Position numbers and translations under genes: made by a program. Source: Myxococcales bacterium (GTDB taxonomy: Bacteria > Myxococcota_A > Polyangia > Haliangiales > Haliangiaceae). From it: a DNA stretch of 64,000 bases. Of this stretch, positions 1 to 8,568 are shown piece by piece; within the stretch, counting starts at the first letter, position 1; every line of letters starts with the position of its first letter. The notes under the pieces are model-generated. The model saw only the letters and a program-made list of their open reading frames with translations. It made no database searches and was not told where the DNA came from. The stretch covers positions 310,001 to 374,000 of the forward strand of contig JADJUW010000002.1 of assembly GCA_016716835.1 (NCBI GenBank), written 5' to 3'.

Positions 1-58
1 TCGCGGTATCAGCAGCGCCGGCGCGCGAATTGAGCTCATTGCGGGCAAGTTCCGTCAT
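1..58 (-). CDS. Partial gene at window edge, possible holin-X/YqjE-like protein
   Basis: Only the first 19 codons are visible, reading MTELARNELNSRAGAADTA into the left edge of the window. The ATG is preceded by an AGGACC stretch about 8 bases upstream that could serve as a ribosome binding site. It starts 15 bases after the stop of the DUF883-like gene on the same strand, so the two probably form one transcript. In many proteobacteria a DUF883 (YqjD/ElaB) gene is followed by a small YqjE/holin-X membrane protein, and that is the best guess here. The guess rests on position only, because no domain is visible. Confidence 0.4.
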   Translation of the reverse strand, partial: MTELARNELNSRAGAADTA

Positions 59-73
59 GGTTGAGGTCCTGTT

Positions 74-349
74 CTAGCGACGTGCAAGGCGCGTGACGAG
101 GTAGCCGATGCCGAACGCGCTGGCTACCGCCGTGAGTGGACGCGCTTTAATCACCTTGGTAAGCGAGGCAATCATGGTCTCCCCACGCTGCACGACCATG
201 TCTTTGGCTTCGACGGCGCGGTCCTTGGCGTCGCTTATAAGATGTTTGCCGGCGTCGGATAGCTCTGACACGAGCTTTCCAGCGTGGTCAGTCGCGTCCT
301 TGGCAGATGATGAAGCGTTCCCGGAAGTGTTCGTATTGTATGTTGACAT
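74..349 (-). CDS. DUF883 (YqjD/ElaB)-like membrane-anchored protein
   Basis: This is a protein of about 91 residues. It has a Ser/Asn-rich N-terminus, a long charged amphipathic helix (about residues 20-65) and a C-terminal hydrophobic stretch with Gly residues ending in LARR (about 70-91). The layout is that of the YqjD/ElaB family, inner-membrane proteins that tether ribosomes and respond to stress in enterobacteria. An ATG at 349 is preferred over an in-frame TTG at 367 because AGGAG lies at ideal spacing before the ATG. It is divergent from the holin-like gene beginning near 651, and the two families are often neighbours. The family call comes from layout and residue pattern, not from a search. 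Confidence 0.65.
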   Translation of the reverse strand: MSTYNTNTSGNASSSAKDATDHAGKLVSELSDAGKHLISDAKDRAVEAKDMVVQRGETMIASLTKVIKARPLTAVASAFGIGYLVTRLARR

Positions 350-650
350 AGTAATCTCCTGGCCCAACCATGTGCATACGGCGTGCCATGCTCAAGGTGT
401 TGCTACGCCCTTGGTAATGGTTAAAATAGCGAGCGCTGACGCACAGCGAGCGCGGCAGCGGCACAAGCGGGCACAAATGCGCGGCCACTACTCGCGGGCG
501 TAAGGCAGGCCTAGCGGCTCATTTATTGCACTGTGCAGACCTGTGACTATTAGTGACGAAGTCAATCCACGCAACGATCAACGCAACGACCGCCAGTCAT
601 TTCCCTGCGGCCACGTTGATGAATCCAATGTTGCCCTGATCGGAGGGTTG

Positions 651-929
651 ATGGCAGATGCGAACGATTTGGCCCTGGGGCACCTAGATCGCCTAAAGCA
701 TGAATTAAAACAGGAAGTTGACTCGTTAAAGTCGATGATCGTTACGTGGTTGCTGGTGCTGGGCCTTGCCATCGTGGGTGCAGTGCACGTTACGTCTGCC
801 GCCGCGTTAGCCCTCGCCGACGGCACAGGATGGCAGTTGTGGCTGTGCTATGGCCTGGTTGCAAGTGTTGTGCTGCTGCTCGCGGGAATCGTCGTGATTT
901 CCCGACAAGCCGCGAAGGAAGAGTTATGA
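651..929 (+). CDS. Small two-TM protein, holin-X/YqjE-like
   Basis: The protein has about 92 residues. A charged helix of about 30 residues is followed by two hydrophobic segments (about residues 29-50 and 60-82) and a charged tail. This is the pattern of the actinobacterial holin-X/YqjE family of small membrane proteins often paired with DUF883 proteins. The same frame is open back to a GTG at 543, which would add 36 hydrophilic residues. I prefer the ATG at 651 because GGAGGG sits just upstream of it and no ribosome site precedes 543. No function in lysis is implied. These proteins are usually housekeeping or stress-related. Confidence 0.6.
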   Translation: MADANDLALGHLDRLKHELKQEVDSLKSMIVTWLLVLGLAIVGAVHVTSAAALALADGTGWQLWLCYGLVASVVLLLAGIVVISRQAAKEEL

Positions 930-1036
930 CGACGCCGCGTCGGCGATCATCGGCACGACGAATCCGATGGAAGATGGCTTTCTGATATTCAAGAATAGCT
1001 GAGCTACCATCTGACCCATGCTTGAAATTACCAGGG

Positions 1037-1825
1037 TCAGCAGCGGCGTCGCGGGGTCTCGCGTGAGCGCTCGTGCGCGGCAGGCGAGGCGAAGCCCTTG
1101 GAGGTGGAGTACGCCCAGGCCTTCTCGATATATGCCGCGGCGTCGGGCGTCTTGCACGCCGTGTCGCCGTGGTCAATTTCGACCTTGCCAATGCGCTTAG
1201 CGGCGGCGATGGCCGATTTGCGCAACCCGGCGCTGCGGCACCCGATGGCGATGAGGGCCAGGTTCATTGCCTCGCGCTCTGCATTGGGCGCTGCATGAAT
1301 GGTGCGGGCGATGTCGGCGAGGTGCTTCTCGAAGGAAGCATCCATCGATTTTTCGTCGCGCTCTGCCAATTGCCCAAGGAGGGACCACCCGTAGCAGCGC
1401 TTGCCTTCGTCCTTGGACCCCAGCCACTGGGCCACCTTCTTGGCGGCGTGCGGTCCCTCTGCCGCTACCATGCCGACGTAGCTGCTACACATCCGCGCGG
1501 TCATCTCGCTAGCCCAGCGGTCAAGGTCGGCCGAGGTCATGCGCGCAGGGTCGACGATTTTAACCGCGAGATTTCGCGCGTCGAAGTTTCCCGTGGCCCA
1601 TAACGCGAGCGCCAACTCGTGATCGACGTCAATTTTCTTCATCAAGATTTTGAGCGTAGCGAAGCTGACGCCGAACATCGGCTCCCGCGCGCCGTGCCGC
1701 GTATAGGTCTTGCGAGTTTGTTCCGAGCCCGCCGCCTTTAGCGCCCGCATCACCTCAGCAAGCGTCACGCGCGGCTTAGATTTTGCGGGTGCAGGTTTCT
1801 TGGATGTCGCTTTGGTAAGAGCCAT
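1037..1825 (-). CDS. DNA alkylation repair (AlkD-like HEAT repeat) protein
   Basis: The protein of about 262 residues has a Lys/Ala/Pro-rich N-terminal tail followed by an all-helical region. That region resembles AlkD-type DNA glycosylase-fold proteins, which bind DNA on a concave HEAT-repeat surface and remove alkylated bases such as 3-methyladenine. Supporting patterns are RHGAREPMFGVSFATLK near residue 42, the ALALWATGNFDARNLA repeat, and VDHGDTACKTPDAAAYI-like residues near the C-terminus, typical of the DNA-alkylation-repair family. The ATG at 1825 is chosen over a GTG at 1864, which adds an unlikely leader. The basic, extended C-terminal tail is unusual. Glycosylase activity is inferred, and some family members lack it. 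Confidence 0.7.
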   Translation of the reverse strand: MALTKATSKKPAPAKSKPRVTLAEVMRALKAAGSEQTRKTYTRHGAREPMFGVSFATLKILMKKIDVDHELALALWATGNFDARNLAVKIVDPARMTSADLDRWASEMTARMCSSYVGMVAAEGPHAAKKVAQWLGSKDEGKRCYGWSLLGQLAERDEKSMDASFEKHLADIARTIHAAPNAEREAMNLALIAIGCRSAGLRKSAIAAAKRIGKVEIDHGDTACKTPDAAAYIEKAWAYSTSKGFASPAAHERSRETPRRRC

Positions 1826-1845
1826 GGCGACCGCAGCGTAACAGC

Positions 1846-2061
1846 CTACGGTGACTGGAGCCACAGCGCGGCGCTATCGGCAATGGTATCGCCGACGCCG
1901 CGCGCAGGTCGTCCAAGCAGCCGCGCCAGGGTTGGATCGGTCGTCGCGCCCTGGCCGAAACGGAGGAGGAAATGGAGGATCGTTTGCACGTCGATCCAGT
2001 TTATGGGCGCTGACCCGGCGGGGACGTAGATGCTGTCATCCTCGCGTCGGTCTGTTAGCAC
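1846..2061 (-). pseudogene. Remnant of NmrA-like NAD(P)-binding reductase
   Basis: About 71 codons are open. The first part (SIYVPAGSAPINWIDVQ) resembles the central part of NmrA-type SDR proteins, where an xxPAG...xWIDVRDI segment precedes the substrate domain. The last part (TLARLLGRPARGVGDTIAD) resembles their C-terminal signature LxxLLGRPxRxxxxxxxDHxxxW. The Rossmann dinucleotide motif is absent and the two blocks, normally about 80-100 residues apart, are joined almost directly. I therefore read this as an internally deleted remnant. It overlaps the upstream alternative start of the AlkD-like gene, which also argues against function. The call rests on remembered family patterns. Confidence 0.5.
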
Positions 2062-2118
2062 GAGTCACTTTTTGTCGGCGGCGCTGGGCGCAGCTGTGTA
2101 AATCAATAATCATAAGGC

Positions 2119-2781
2119 ATGGCCGTCGCTTCTAAACGCAAACCAGTCGCCACACCCAAAGCCCGCGCCGTGCGAAAGCCCGCGCCCTCCACCAAGCCAC
2201 ATCGAATTTACTCAATGAGCGTTGCGAGCGTGTACCCGCACTACGTCGCCAAGGCTGAAAGGAAAGGGCGCACAAAGGCCGAGGTCGACGACATTATTCG
2301 TTGGCTCACGGGCTACACCCAGCGCCAGCTCGATGCCCATTTGCAGAAGAAGACCGCCTTCGAAGCATTCTTTGCCCAGGCCGCGGGGATCAATCCGTTG
2401 CGTCACCTAATTTCCGGTGTGGTGTGTGGGGTTCGCATTGAGAATATCGAAGAACCGCTCATGAAAGAAATTCGCTATCTCGACAAGCTCATTGACGAGC
2501 TGGCGGCGGGCCGATCTATGGAAAAGATTTTGCGCAAGGCGGATGCGATCACGCCGGGGGTGCCGAAGAAATCGAAGGCGCCCATGGCGCAAGCTGGGCG
2601 CTTGCCAAATATTGGTGCACCCGCCACGCGAGCGCTTGCGGCGCTGGGGGTGACGACGACAGCGCAAGCGGCAAAGTATTCTGCGCGCGAGCTGCTCGCC
2701 TTGCACGGGTTTGGGCCGAGGGCGCTTGCCATACTCGAACGTGAATTGGCGGGCATAAAGCGATCGCTTAAGAGGAACTAG
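2119..2781 (+). CDS. DUF2200 protein with C-terminal helix-hairpin-helix domain
   Basis: The protein has 220 residues. Residues about 28-145 match the DUF2200 family closely: HRIYSMSVASVYPHYVAKAE, the KGRTKAEVDDIIRWLTGY segment, then GVVCGVRIENIEEPLMKEIRYLDKLIDEL. DUF2200 proteins are normally about 115 residues with no known function. Here a basic N-terminal tail and a C-terminal extension are added. Residues about 160-212 (LPNIGAPATRALAALGVTT, then LHGFGPRALAILERELA) look like a helix-hairpin-helix DNA-binding unit of the RNA polymerase alpha-CTD/RuvA type. The fusion suggests a nucleic-acid-associated role. The family assignment is strong and the function is unknown. Confidence 0.85.
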   Translation: MAVASKRKPVATPKARAVRKPAPSTKPHRIYSMSVASVYPHYVAKAERKGRTKAEVDDIIRWLTGYTQRQLDAHLQKKTAFEAFFAQAAGINPLRHLISGVVCGVRIENIEEPLMKEIRYLDKLIDELAAGRSMEKILRKADAITPGVPKKSKAPMAQAGRLPNIGAPATRALAALGVTTTAQAAKYSARELLALHGFGPRALAILERELAGIKRSLKRN

Positions 2782-2811
2782 GATTTGTCGCGGTGCAGCC
2801 TGTGCGCGCGT

Positions 2812-3531
2812 CTACGGCGTCGGCGTCAGCGTGATCTCTACGTTGCGATAGTAGAATCTCGAGTCCGATTCGAACCCGGAGTGGGTCGATAACGAGATCA
2901 GCAAGGTGCCATCGGCGGCGGTTTCAATCTCGATGGGATCGCTGGTGCGCGTCTCTAGCGACCATGGGTTTGCATTGAAGCAATCGGTGCCGGCGGTGCC
3001 AATGTCACCCGCAAGTCCACAATTTCCCTCTCGACTGCCAAGTGGCAGGCGCCAGTGGTTTAGATTGTCTACGATGCGCACGTCGGCATCTGGATCTGCG
3101 GAGGCGCAGAGCGCCGGCCAGACGCCATCAGGACCACCGCCCACGCCGGCGCAACCGATTGGCGCATTGGAGTAAAACGAGAAGGTTGAGGTGATCGTGT
3201 ATGTGGTGCTTGGCGCTAGCCCAGCGGAGGCGTCTAGCGACCAAATTAGGTTTGAGTCGATGTCGTCAGAGTAGTTGAAGGCGTAGTACTGCAGCCCTCT
3301 CCCCGTCCCGACGTCGCTCGGCAGGTCGACCAAGCCGACGTCGATTTGGTATTGCTCTTCCGCGCCGACCGGGTAGTCGGACATGATGAAGGTTAGGTGC
3401 TCAGGTTGCTCCAACATCGACGAAAAATCAACGGTCAAGACGAGCGGATCACTAGGAGGCTGGTTGGAACCTCCGCCACATGAGGCTGGTACGGCGAAGA
3501 ACAGTGTAGTTAAGAACAGATTGGTTCTCAT
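2812..3531 (-). CDS. Secreted protein or lipoprotein of unknown function
   Basis: The protein has 239 residues and begins with a short charged N-terminus and a hydrophobic core ending in VPASCGGG. This gives a lipoprotein-like signal with Cys at residue 19, although the lipobox is imperfect (Pro at -3). The rest is acidic and Gly/Ser/Thr-rich with beta-strand patterning and several Cys (for example in the PIGCAGVGG and GNCGLAGDIG segments). It ends in a beta-rich RFYYRNVEITLTP segment. No catalytic motif is recognisable. The gene is convergent with the DUF2200 gene, and the upstream stretch is AT-rich. Function is unknown. Confidence 0.7.
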   Translation of the reverse strand: MRTNLFLTTLFFAVPASCGGGSNQPPSDPLVLTVDFSSMLEQPEHLTFIMSDYPVGAEEQYQIDVGLVDLPSDVGTGRGLQYYAFNYSDDIDSNLIWSLDASAGLAPSTTYTITSTFSFYSNAPIGCAGVGGGPDGVWPALCASADPDADVRIVDNLNHWRLPLGSREGNCGLAGDIGTAGTDCFNANPWSLETRTSDPIEIETAADGTLLISLSTHSGFESDSRFYYRNVEITLTPTP

Positions 3532-3798
3532 GCCTAAACCTTAACCAGTGGTTGCGTCTCGAGACAATACATTTTATTCGTCTATGTAAATACATGCACT
3601 TGCGTCACTTTGTTATGCACCATATATTGAAATGGCTAAGGTTTGATGGTTGCCTTGGTCATTACTTAGCTGCAGCAGAGCGACCGCAACGTTGGGGATG
3701 CCACTCCTCTCGCGGGGGCTCAGTCTCGCCTTAGGCGGCATGCGTTGTCTGGTGCTCGAGCTCAATGCTGGCAATGTCAAGCTTGGTAAACGCAAAGG

Positions 3799-4017
3799 TT
3801 ACCGTTCATTGCCGCGTTTGAAGTTGCCCGTCTTGCGCGCAATGATGAGTTGAACAATTTGCTCGTCGCCGTTGGCTCGCGCTGCGCGAATCTGCTCCGC
3901 CGCTGGGCCAACCAGGGTATCGACCAGGCGACCTCGGAAGTAGATGTGAACCGCCTCGCGGCTGATCACCGCGGTGAAGGGCTCGTGTCCTAGCTTGCCG
4001 CGCTTGTCGATGGCCAT
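3799..4017 (-). CDS. Small hypothetical protein
   Basis: This frame encodes 72 residues beginning MAIDKRGKLGHEPFTAVISREA. Predicted strands FTAVISREAVHIYFRGRLVDTLVG are followed by an Ala/Arg helix and a basic tail. The composition is that of a folded alpha/beta miniprotein rather than a shadow frame, and no better gene occupies the region. No Shine-Dalgarno sequence is evident, and I do not recognise a family. It lies between two lipoprotein genes on the same strand, with 33 bases before the next one downstream. Confidence 0.4.
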   Translation of the reverse strand: MAIDKRGKLGHEPFTAVISREAVHIYFRGRLVDTLVGPAAEQIRAARANGDEQIVQLIIARKTGNFKRGNER

Positions 4018-4050
4018 GATGAATCACGCGGTTGTGAATGCAGTGCTAAC

Positions 4051-5115
4051 TTACGGCACTTCGACGAGGCCTGAAATGAACCGCGACCAATCTGCGACGT
4101 GGTCGTCACCCGAATATTCCTCTGGCTTCATGCCGAGCGCTTGGCCGCGAACCAGCGAAAGCGGCATGATCGCATCGTTCGCAGCGCAGTATTCGCCACC
4201 GATGAACTTGCCGTTTTTTGCTTCGAGCACGTAGCGATACGTTGCGTCAATGATTTGGCCATTGAGTTGCATGTAGCGGACGGCCGTCGTCACCAGATAG
4301 ACCGCGTCGGCATTGCTGTTGGTGCCGTAGCCAGGCGCACCCGCGCTGTCGCTGCCTTGAAGGCAGGCGTTCGCGGCTGAGCCAGTCGTTTCGGCCATGG
4401 TCGATGCAAACGACAGAACCGGGTACGTCATGACTAGGTCATAATTAGTTTCATGAGGCATGCCCACCACGAGTGGCCCGCGGGCGTGCACGAAGCTGTT
4501 GGCAAGCGCAATGTGGAAGACGCCAGCGTTCACGGCGCCGGGGAATCTGCCCCCATAGCGGTTGTCGCCCTTGATCGCCGTCGACGTTGCTTCCGTGGCG
4601 CGCAGCGCGCTAAAGAAGAGGCTTCGCGGCGAATACGTTTTGTCGTTTATGGCGTCGTAGACCGGGTGCAGCGGCATCGGCAGCAGCTGCGTTCCCACGG
4701 CCCAGGCGAGGTGTTTTTCGTTGTAGATCTCGATGCGCTGCTCGCCCCGCGGATCCTGTCGAGAGTAGTCACGCGGTGGCGGCGTCGTGCCAGCGAAGTT
4801 TTCAGCCTCCCAAGCCGATGGCGTGCCGGGCGCATACGAGGCGGGGTCCATATCCGCAAGGGGCAGCGGCATTGGCGTGTTGGGGGCATACTTTGGCAAA
4901 ATCCAAAGGGGCGTGACGTGACTGCCCGCTTGCGCAAGGTCAGCGACGGCCGTGACGATGCTGTCGGCGCCAAATAGGGCCTGCGGCGAATTGGTCGCCG
5001 ACCACGCTCGTTTATCTTGGTCTTCGGTGCCGTCCCCAGATCCGCTAGGATCGAGACAACCGAGGGCGGTGGTAGATAGCAAAGTGAGAAGTGTTGTTTT
5101 TATTGGTGTGTGCAT
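4051..5115 (-). CDS. Lipoprotein, possibly transglutaminase-elicitor-like without the catalytic Cys
   Basis: The lipoprotein of about 354 residues starts MHTPIKTTLLTLLSTTALGC, with a good lipobox (ALGC). The start at 5115 is preferred because upstream in-frame codons would bury this signal. The C-terminal half resembles the bacterial/oomycete transglutaminase-elicitor family in the order GGR, NAGVFHIALAN, YDLVMTYPVLSF, then VTTAVRYM and YRYVLEAKNGKFIGGEY. In that family these correspond to NPGAFHxxLxN, EVWNQPVxxY and YxYxLExDxxGxIxGGEW. The usual CHGWA active-site segment is not visible; the equivalent area reads SPRSLFFSALRATEA. If the relationship holds, this is a non-catalytic or divergent member. 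The resemblance is from memory of the family. Confidence 0.5.
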   Translation of the reverse strand: MHTPIKTTLLTLLSTTALGCLDPSGSGDGTEDQDKRAWSATNSPQALFGADSIVTAVADLAQAGSHVTPLWILPKYAPNTPMPLPLADMDPASYAPGTPSAWEAENFAGTTPPPRDYSRQDPRGEQRIEIYNEKHLAWAVGTQLLPMPLHPVYDAINDKTYSPRSLFFSALRATEATSTAIKGDNRYGGRFPGAVNAGVFHIALANSFVHARGPLVVGMPHETNYDLVMTYPVLSFASTMAETTGSAANACLQGSDSAGAPGYGTNSNADAVYLVTTAVRYMQLNGQIIDATYRYVLEAKNGKFIGGEYCAANDAIMPLSLVRGQALGMKPEEYSGDDHVADWSRFISGLVEVP

Positions 5116-5380
5116 GGGAACTACACATGCAAGCGCTGTTCCATACACAATCGTCTGTAACCTGCGGATAGCATTGTGCTTGTGGCGGGGAAATTCCGAG
5201 CCTGGCGACTTCAGTCCCAGGGATACGCCCATGGTTCCGCATTTATTGCGAGGGTCGGTTTCATGCCGAACCCTGCAAAATTTCAGAACGCGCCCTAAAC
5301 TCAGTGCGTGCGTTCGTTATCCGCACTATTCGCCGCTCCGACAACTGCAGCCGCCAAAATGTGCACTACCTAAGGGGTCC

Positions 5381-5677
5381 TTAGCCGTCGTTGGTCGTTT
5401 CTTGCTGCCAGACGCAATCTCCAGTGCGGCGGCACTCCGCTTCGCTGAGCCCGGCACAAGCGAAATTGCAGATTTCGCCGTTTTCGGTGATTGACTCGCA
5501 ATGCGCAGGGATGGTGTGAGAGTCGCCACGGCGCCAAAACCAGCCACCATTGCCGGTATCAGTTTGCGCCTCTTCTGTCTGCTCGAACTGTGGGTCCTCA
5601 TTGTCAAGACCAACACAGGCCGTCATCGAAAGGGCACTCGCAAGTATCAAGATAATCAAAGCATGTTTTCGTCGCAT
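5381..5677 (-). CDS. Small Cys-containing lipoprotein
   Basis: The protein of 98 residues begins MRRKHALIILILASALSMTAC, a clear lipoprotein signal with Cys at residue 21. An acidic linker (NEDPQFEQTEEAQTDTG) follows, then a compact C-terminal half with six Cys (HCESITENGEICNFACAG, then EAECRRTGDCVWQ). This suggests a small disulfide-bonded outer-surface domain. The frame is open further upstream to 5737, but the ATG at 5677 places the signal peptide at the N-terminus. No family is recognised. The DNA is noticeably less GC-rich than in neighbouring metabolic genes. Confidence 0.65.
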   Translation of the reverse strand: MRRKHALIILILASALSMTACVGLDNEDPQFEQTEEAQTDTGNGGWFWRRGDSHTIPAHCESITENGEICNFACAGLSEAECRRTGDCVWQQETTNDG

Positions 5678-6298
5678 TATTGGGATTCTCCTTGGTTCGA
5701 AGGCGAAGTACGTAGTGGCCGTTTTTATATGCGCCATAAATGCCCATAGCTACCGAAACATTCTTAACTTATTGAAGGCTGGTATGAGGCCTCGCAACTA
5801 CGTCCTCTCCGGTCACGGCATGTTACTCAGGCATTGGCTTGCCGATGCCACCTGGCACAATAGGCCGGCTATTTGCCTGCGCCAGCGCCGACACCTAGCG
5901 CCTTGGTTGGCGCGTAGGACAGGGCTCACAGGACTGTGTACTTCTTAGGTTAGGTATCAAGACCCCTTAGCTGATGCCATTCACGCGACCAGGGCTTGTT
6001 GGGATAGGCGCATGGACCCAAATCCGACATTCTTGCCCCAATGCCACAGCTGCCTCGCTGGTATTAATTTCTTAGCTCGACCCGTTTCGCTGATTATGCC
6101 CGATGCCAGGCGGTTCGGGTAACGCGTAAATCAAGGCCGGCACGTGTGCTTGAGACAGTGCATTTTCCCATCGGGGACATGCGGTTGCTGAATCGCTCTC
6201 CCGACAAGCATCGTGGCGTTTGGAGGTGCGCTGGTCTACTTTTGCTGGTGTGTACGCCTAGGGCGTGCGGCGCGCGCAAAGTGGAGGTATAGAGCGGC
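5678..6298. other. Long intergenic region upstream of katG
   Basis: About 620 bases separate the divergent small lipoprotein gene and katG. Short open frames occur (for example near 5762-5948), but none has a ribosome site, a signal peptide or protein-like composition, so I call no gene. The left part is AT-rich and probably carries the lipoprotein promoter. The right end carries a GGAGG ribosome-site candidate about 12 bases before the katG ATG and a perfect short inverted repeat at 6254-6266. No RNA gene was recognised. Confidence 0.5.
6254..6266. promoter_or_regulatory. Inverted repeat ACGCC-TAG-GGCGT upstream of katG
   Basis: This is a perfect 5-3-5 palindrome ending 32 bases before the katG start codon. 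The position suits an operator for a regulator of the peroxide response, but the sequence is not a classical OxyR or Fur/PerR box, and short GC-rich palindromes arise by chance in such DNA. Confidence 0.25.
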
Positions 6299-8521
6299 AT
6301 GAGCGATTCAAAGCAGCCAGCGTCGAAGTCACCGGCAACCGCGGGGACTTCAGTTAGCACCCATGCCAGCGGGGGTAAGTGCCCGGTGATGCATGGCGGC
6401 AATACCAACGTCGACATGGCGCACATGGGTTGGTGGCCGAAGGCGCTGAATCTCGACATCTTGCATCAGCACGATCGCAAGACCCAGCCGCTGGGCGAGG
6501 GCTATAGCTATCGCGAGGCGTTAAAAAAACTCGACGTTGCGGCGCTTAAGCGCGACCTGCACGCACTCATGACCGACAGCCAATCGTGGTGGCCGGCCGA
6601 TTGGGGGCACTATGGCGGCTTTTTTGTGCGCATGGCGTGGCACGCTGCGGGCACGTATCGCATTGCCGATGGTCGCGGCGGCGGCGGTGCCGGCAACCAG
6701 CGCTTTGCGCCGATGAGCTCGTGGCCCGACAACGGCAACCTCGACAAGGCGCGGCGGCTGCTTTGGCCGATTAAGAAAAAATACGGCAACCAAGTTAGCT
6801 GGGCCGACCTCATGATCTTGGCCGGCACCATCGCGTACGAGTCGATGGGCCTTAAAACCTTTGGCTTTGGCTTTGGTCGCGAAGACATCTGGCATCCAGA
6901 AAAAGATGCGTACTGGGGCGCCGAAAAAGAGTGGCTCGGTTCGACGCGGTACGACGGCGACGATCGCGCCAGCTTGCAAAACCCGCTCGCCGCGGTGCAG
7001 ATGGGCCTAATTTACGTAAACCCCGAGGGCGTTGGCGGCAAGCCCGACCCGCTGCGCACCGCGCAAGACGTGCGCCTAACCTTTGCGCGCATGGCGATGG
7101 ACGACGAAGAGACCGTCGCGCTCACCGCCGGCGGTCACACCGTGGGCAAGGCGCATGGCAATGGCGATGCGAGTCGGCTGGGGCAAAGCCCCGAAGGCGC
7201 CGAGATCGCCGAGCAAGGGCTTGGCTGGCGCAATCCGGCCGGCAAGGGCTGCGGCCGCGAGACCGTGACCAGCGGCCTTGAGGGCGCGTGGACCACGCAT
7301 CCGACCCGGTGGGACAACGGCTACTTTGAGATGCTGTTTGGGCACGAATGGGAGCTAAAGAAAAGCCCCGCCGGCGCATGGCAATGGGAGCCGTTGAGCA
7401 TCAAAGAGGAAGATAAACCCGTCGACGTCGAAGATCCTACCATTCGCAAAAATCCGATCATGACCGACGCCGACATGGCGATGATCAAAGATCCGATCTA
7501 CCGAAAAATCTCGGAGCGCTTTCACAAGGACCAGGCGTATTTCTCGGAGGTGTTTGCGCGCGCGTGGTTCAAGCTCACGCATCGCGATCTGGGGCCCAAG
7601 GCGCGCTACCTCGGGCCGGATGTGCCAGGCGAAGACCTGATCTGGCAAGACCCAGTGCCCGCCGGCAGCACCACGTACGATGTTGCCGCGGTCAAGGCGC
7701 GCATCGCGAGCAGCGGCCTGTCGATTCCCGAGATGGTCGCGACCGCGTGGGATAGCGCGCGCACGTTTCGCGGCTCAGATAAGCGCGGCGGCGCCAATGG
7801 CGCGCGCATTCGCTTGGCGCCGCAAAAGGATTGGGCGGGAAATGAACCAGCTCGTTTGGCGCGCGTGTTAGGCGTGCTCGAGAGGATTGCCAAAGCCACC
7901 GGCGCCAGCGTCGCCGATGTCATCGTGCTGGCTGGAAATGTCGGCGTCGAGCAGGCGGCGCGCGCTGCGGGCGTTGAGGTCGCGGTGCCATTTGCGCCAG
8001 GGCGTGGCGATGCGACCGCCGCGCAAACCGATGCGGCGTCTTTCGCGCCGCTCGAACCGATTCACTACGGCTATCGCAATTGGCTGGCGCAAGATTTCGC
8101 CGTCAGCGCTGAAGAGCTAATGCTGGATCGCACGCAGCTTATGGGCCTGACCGCGCCGGAGATGACGGTGCTGGTGGGCGGCATGCGCGTGCTCGGCGCC
8201 AACTACGGCGGTGCCAAGCATGGCGTGTTCACCGATCGCGTGGGCGTGCTGAGCAACGACTTCTTCGTCAACCTAACCGACATGCGCTATGCATGGGTGC
8301 CGACAAGCGGCGGCATTTACGAGGTGCGCGAACGCGCCACGGGCGCCGTGAAGTGGACCGCGACGCGGATCGATCTGGTCTTCGGTTCGAACTCTATCTT
8401 ACGCGCTTACGCCGAGGTCTATGCGCAAGACGATGGCAAGGCGAAGATGGTGCACGACTTTGTGGCCGCGTGGAGCAAGGCGATGAGCGCCGATCGCTTC
8501 GACCTCGCCGCGCGCGCGTAG
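6299..8521 (+). CDS. katG: Catalase-peroxidase KatG
   Basis: This 740-residue bifunctional haem catalase-peroxidase removes hydrogen peroxide. The distal haem pocket is visible as FVRMAWHAAGTYR (Arg111, Trp114, His115). The proximal His lies in TAGGHTVGKAHG. The N-terminal MHGG...WWPKALNLDILHQHD segment is characteristic of KatG. The second, non-haem duplicated peroxidase half is complete, from about residue 430 to the end, so length and domain order are normal. The N-terminus has a Ser/Ala-rich tail with no evident export signal, so a cytoplasmic location is likely. A GGAGG site lies just upstream. No regulator gene (oxyR, furA) is adjacent. Confidence 0.97.
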   Translation: MSDSKQPASKSPATAGTSVSTHASGGKCPVMHGGNTNVDMAHMGWWPKALNLDILHQHDRKTQPLGEGYSYREALKKLDVAALKRDLHALMTDSQSWWPADWGHYGGFFVRMAWHAAGTYRIADGRGGGGAGNQRFAPMSSWPDNGNLDKARRLLWPIKKKYGNQVSWADLMILAGTIAYESMGLKTFGFGFGREDIWHPEKDAYWGAEKEWLGSTRYDGDDRASLQNPLAAVQMGLIYVNPEGVGGKPDPLRTAQDVRLTFARMAMDDEETVALTAGGHTVGKAHGNGDASRLGQSPEGAEIAEQGLGWRNPAGKGCGRETVTSGLEGAWTTHPTRWDNGYFEMLFGHEWELKKSPAGAWQWEPLSIKEEDKPVDVEDPTIRKNPIMTDADMAMIKDPIYRKISERFHKDQAYFSEVFARAWFKLTHRDLGPKARYLGPDVPGEDLIWQDPVPAGSTTYDVAAVKARIASSGLSIPEMVATAWDSARTFRGSDKRGGANGARIRLAPQKDWAGNEPARLARVLGVLERIAKATGASVADVIVLAGNVGVEQAARAAGVEVAVPFAPGRGDATAAQTDAASFAPLEPIHYGYRNWLAQDFAVSAEELMLDRTQLMGLTAPEMTVLVGGMRVLGANYGGAKHGVFTDRVGVLSNDFFVNLTDMRYAWVPTSGGIYEVRERATGAVKWTATRIDLVFGSNSILRAYAEVYAQDDGKAKMVHDFVAAWSKAMSADRFDLAARA

Positions 8522-8568
8522 CCGCATGCATGACGCGCACGCTGGCCTGCGACGATGGCTCGCTTCGG

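Noticed and set aside
543..650. Longer start for the holin-like protein at a GTG
   Set aside because: No ribosome site there, and a strong GGAGGG precedes the ATG at 651.
5762..5948. Possible small protein in the katG upstream region
   Set aside because: No ribosome site, no signal or domain, and Arg/His-rich composition.
6521..6979. Long open frame on the minus strand opposite katG
   Set aside because: It is a shadow of the katG codons with Arg/Ala-rich composition and no ribosome site. Similar shadows occur across most GC-rich genes here.
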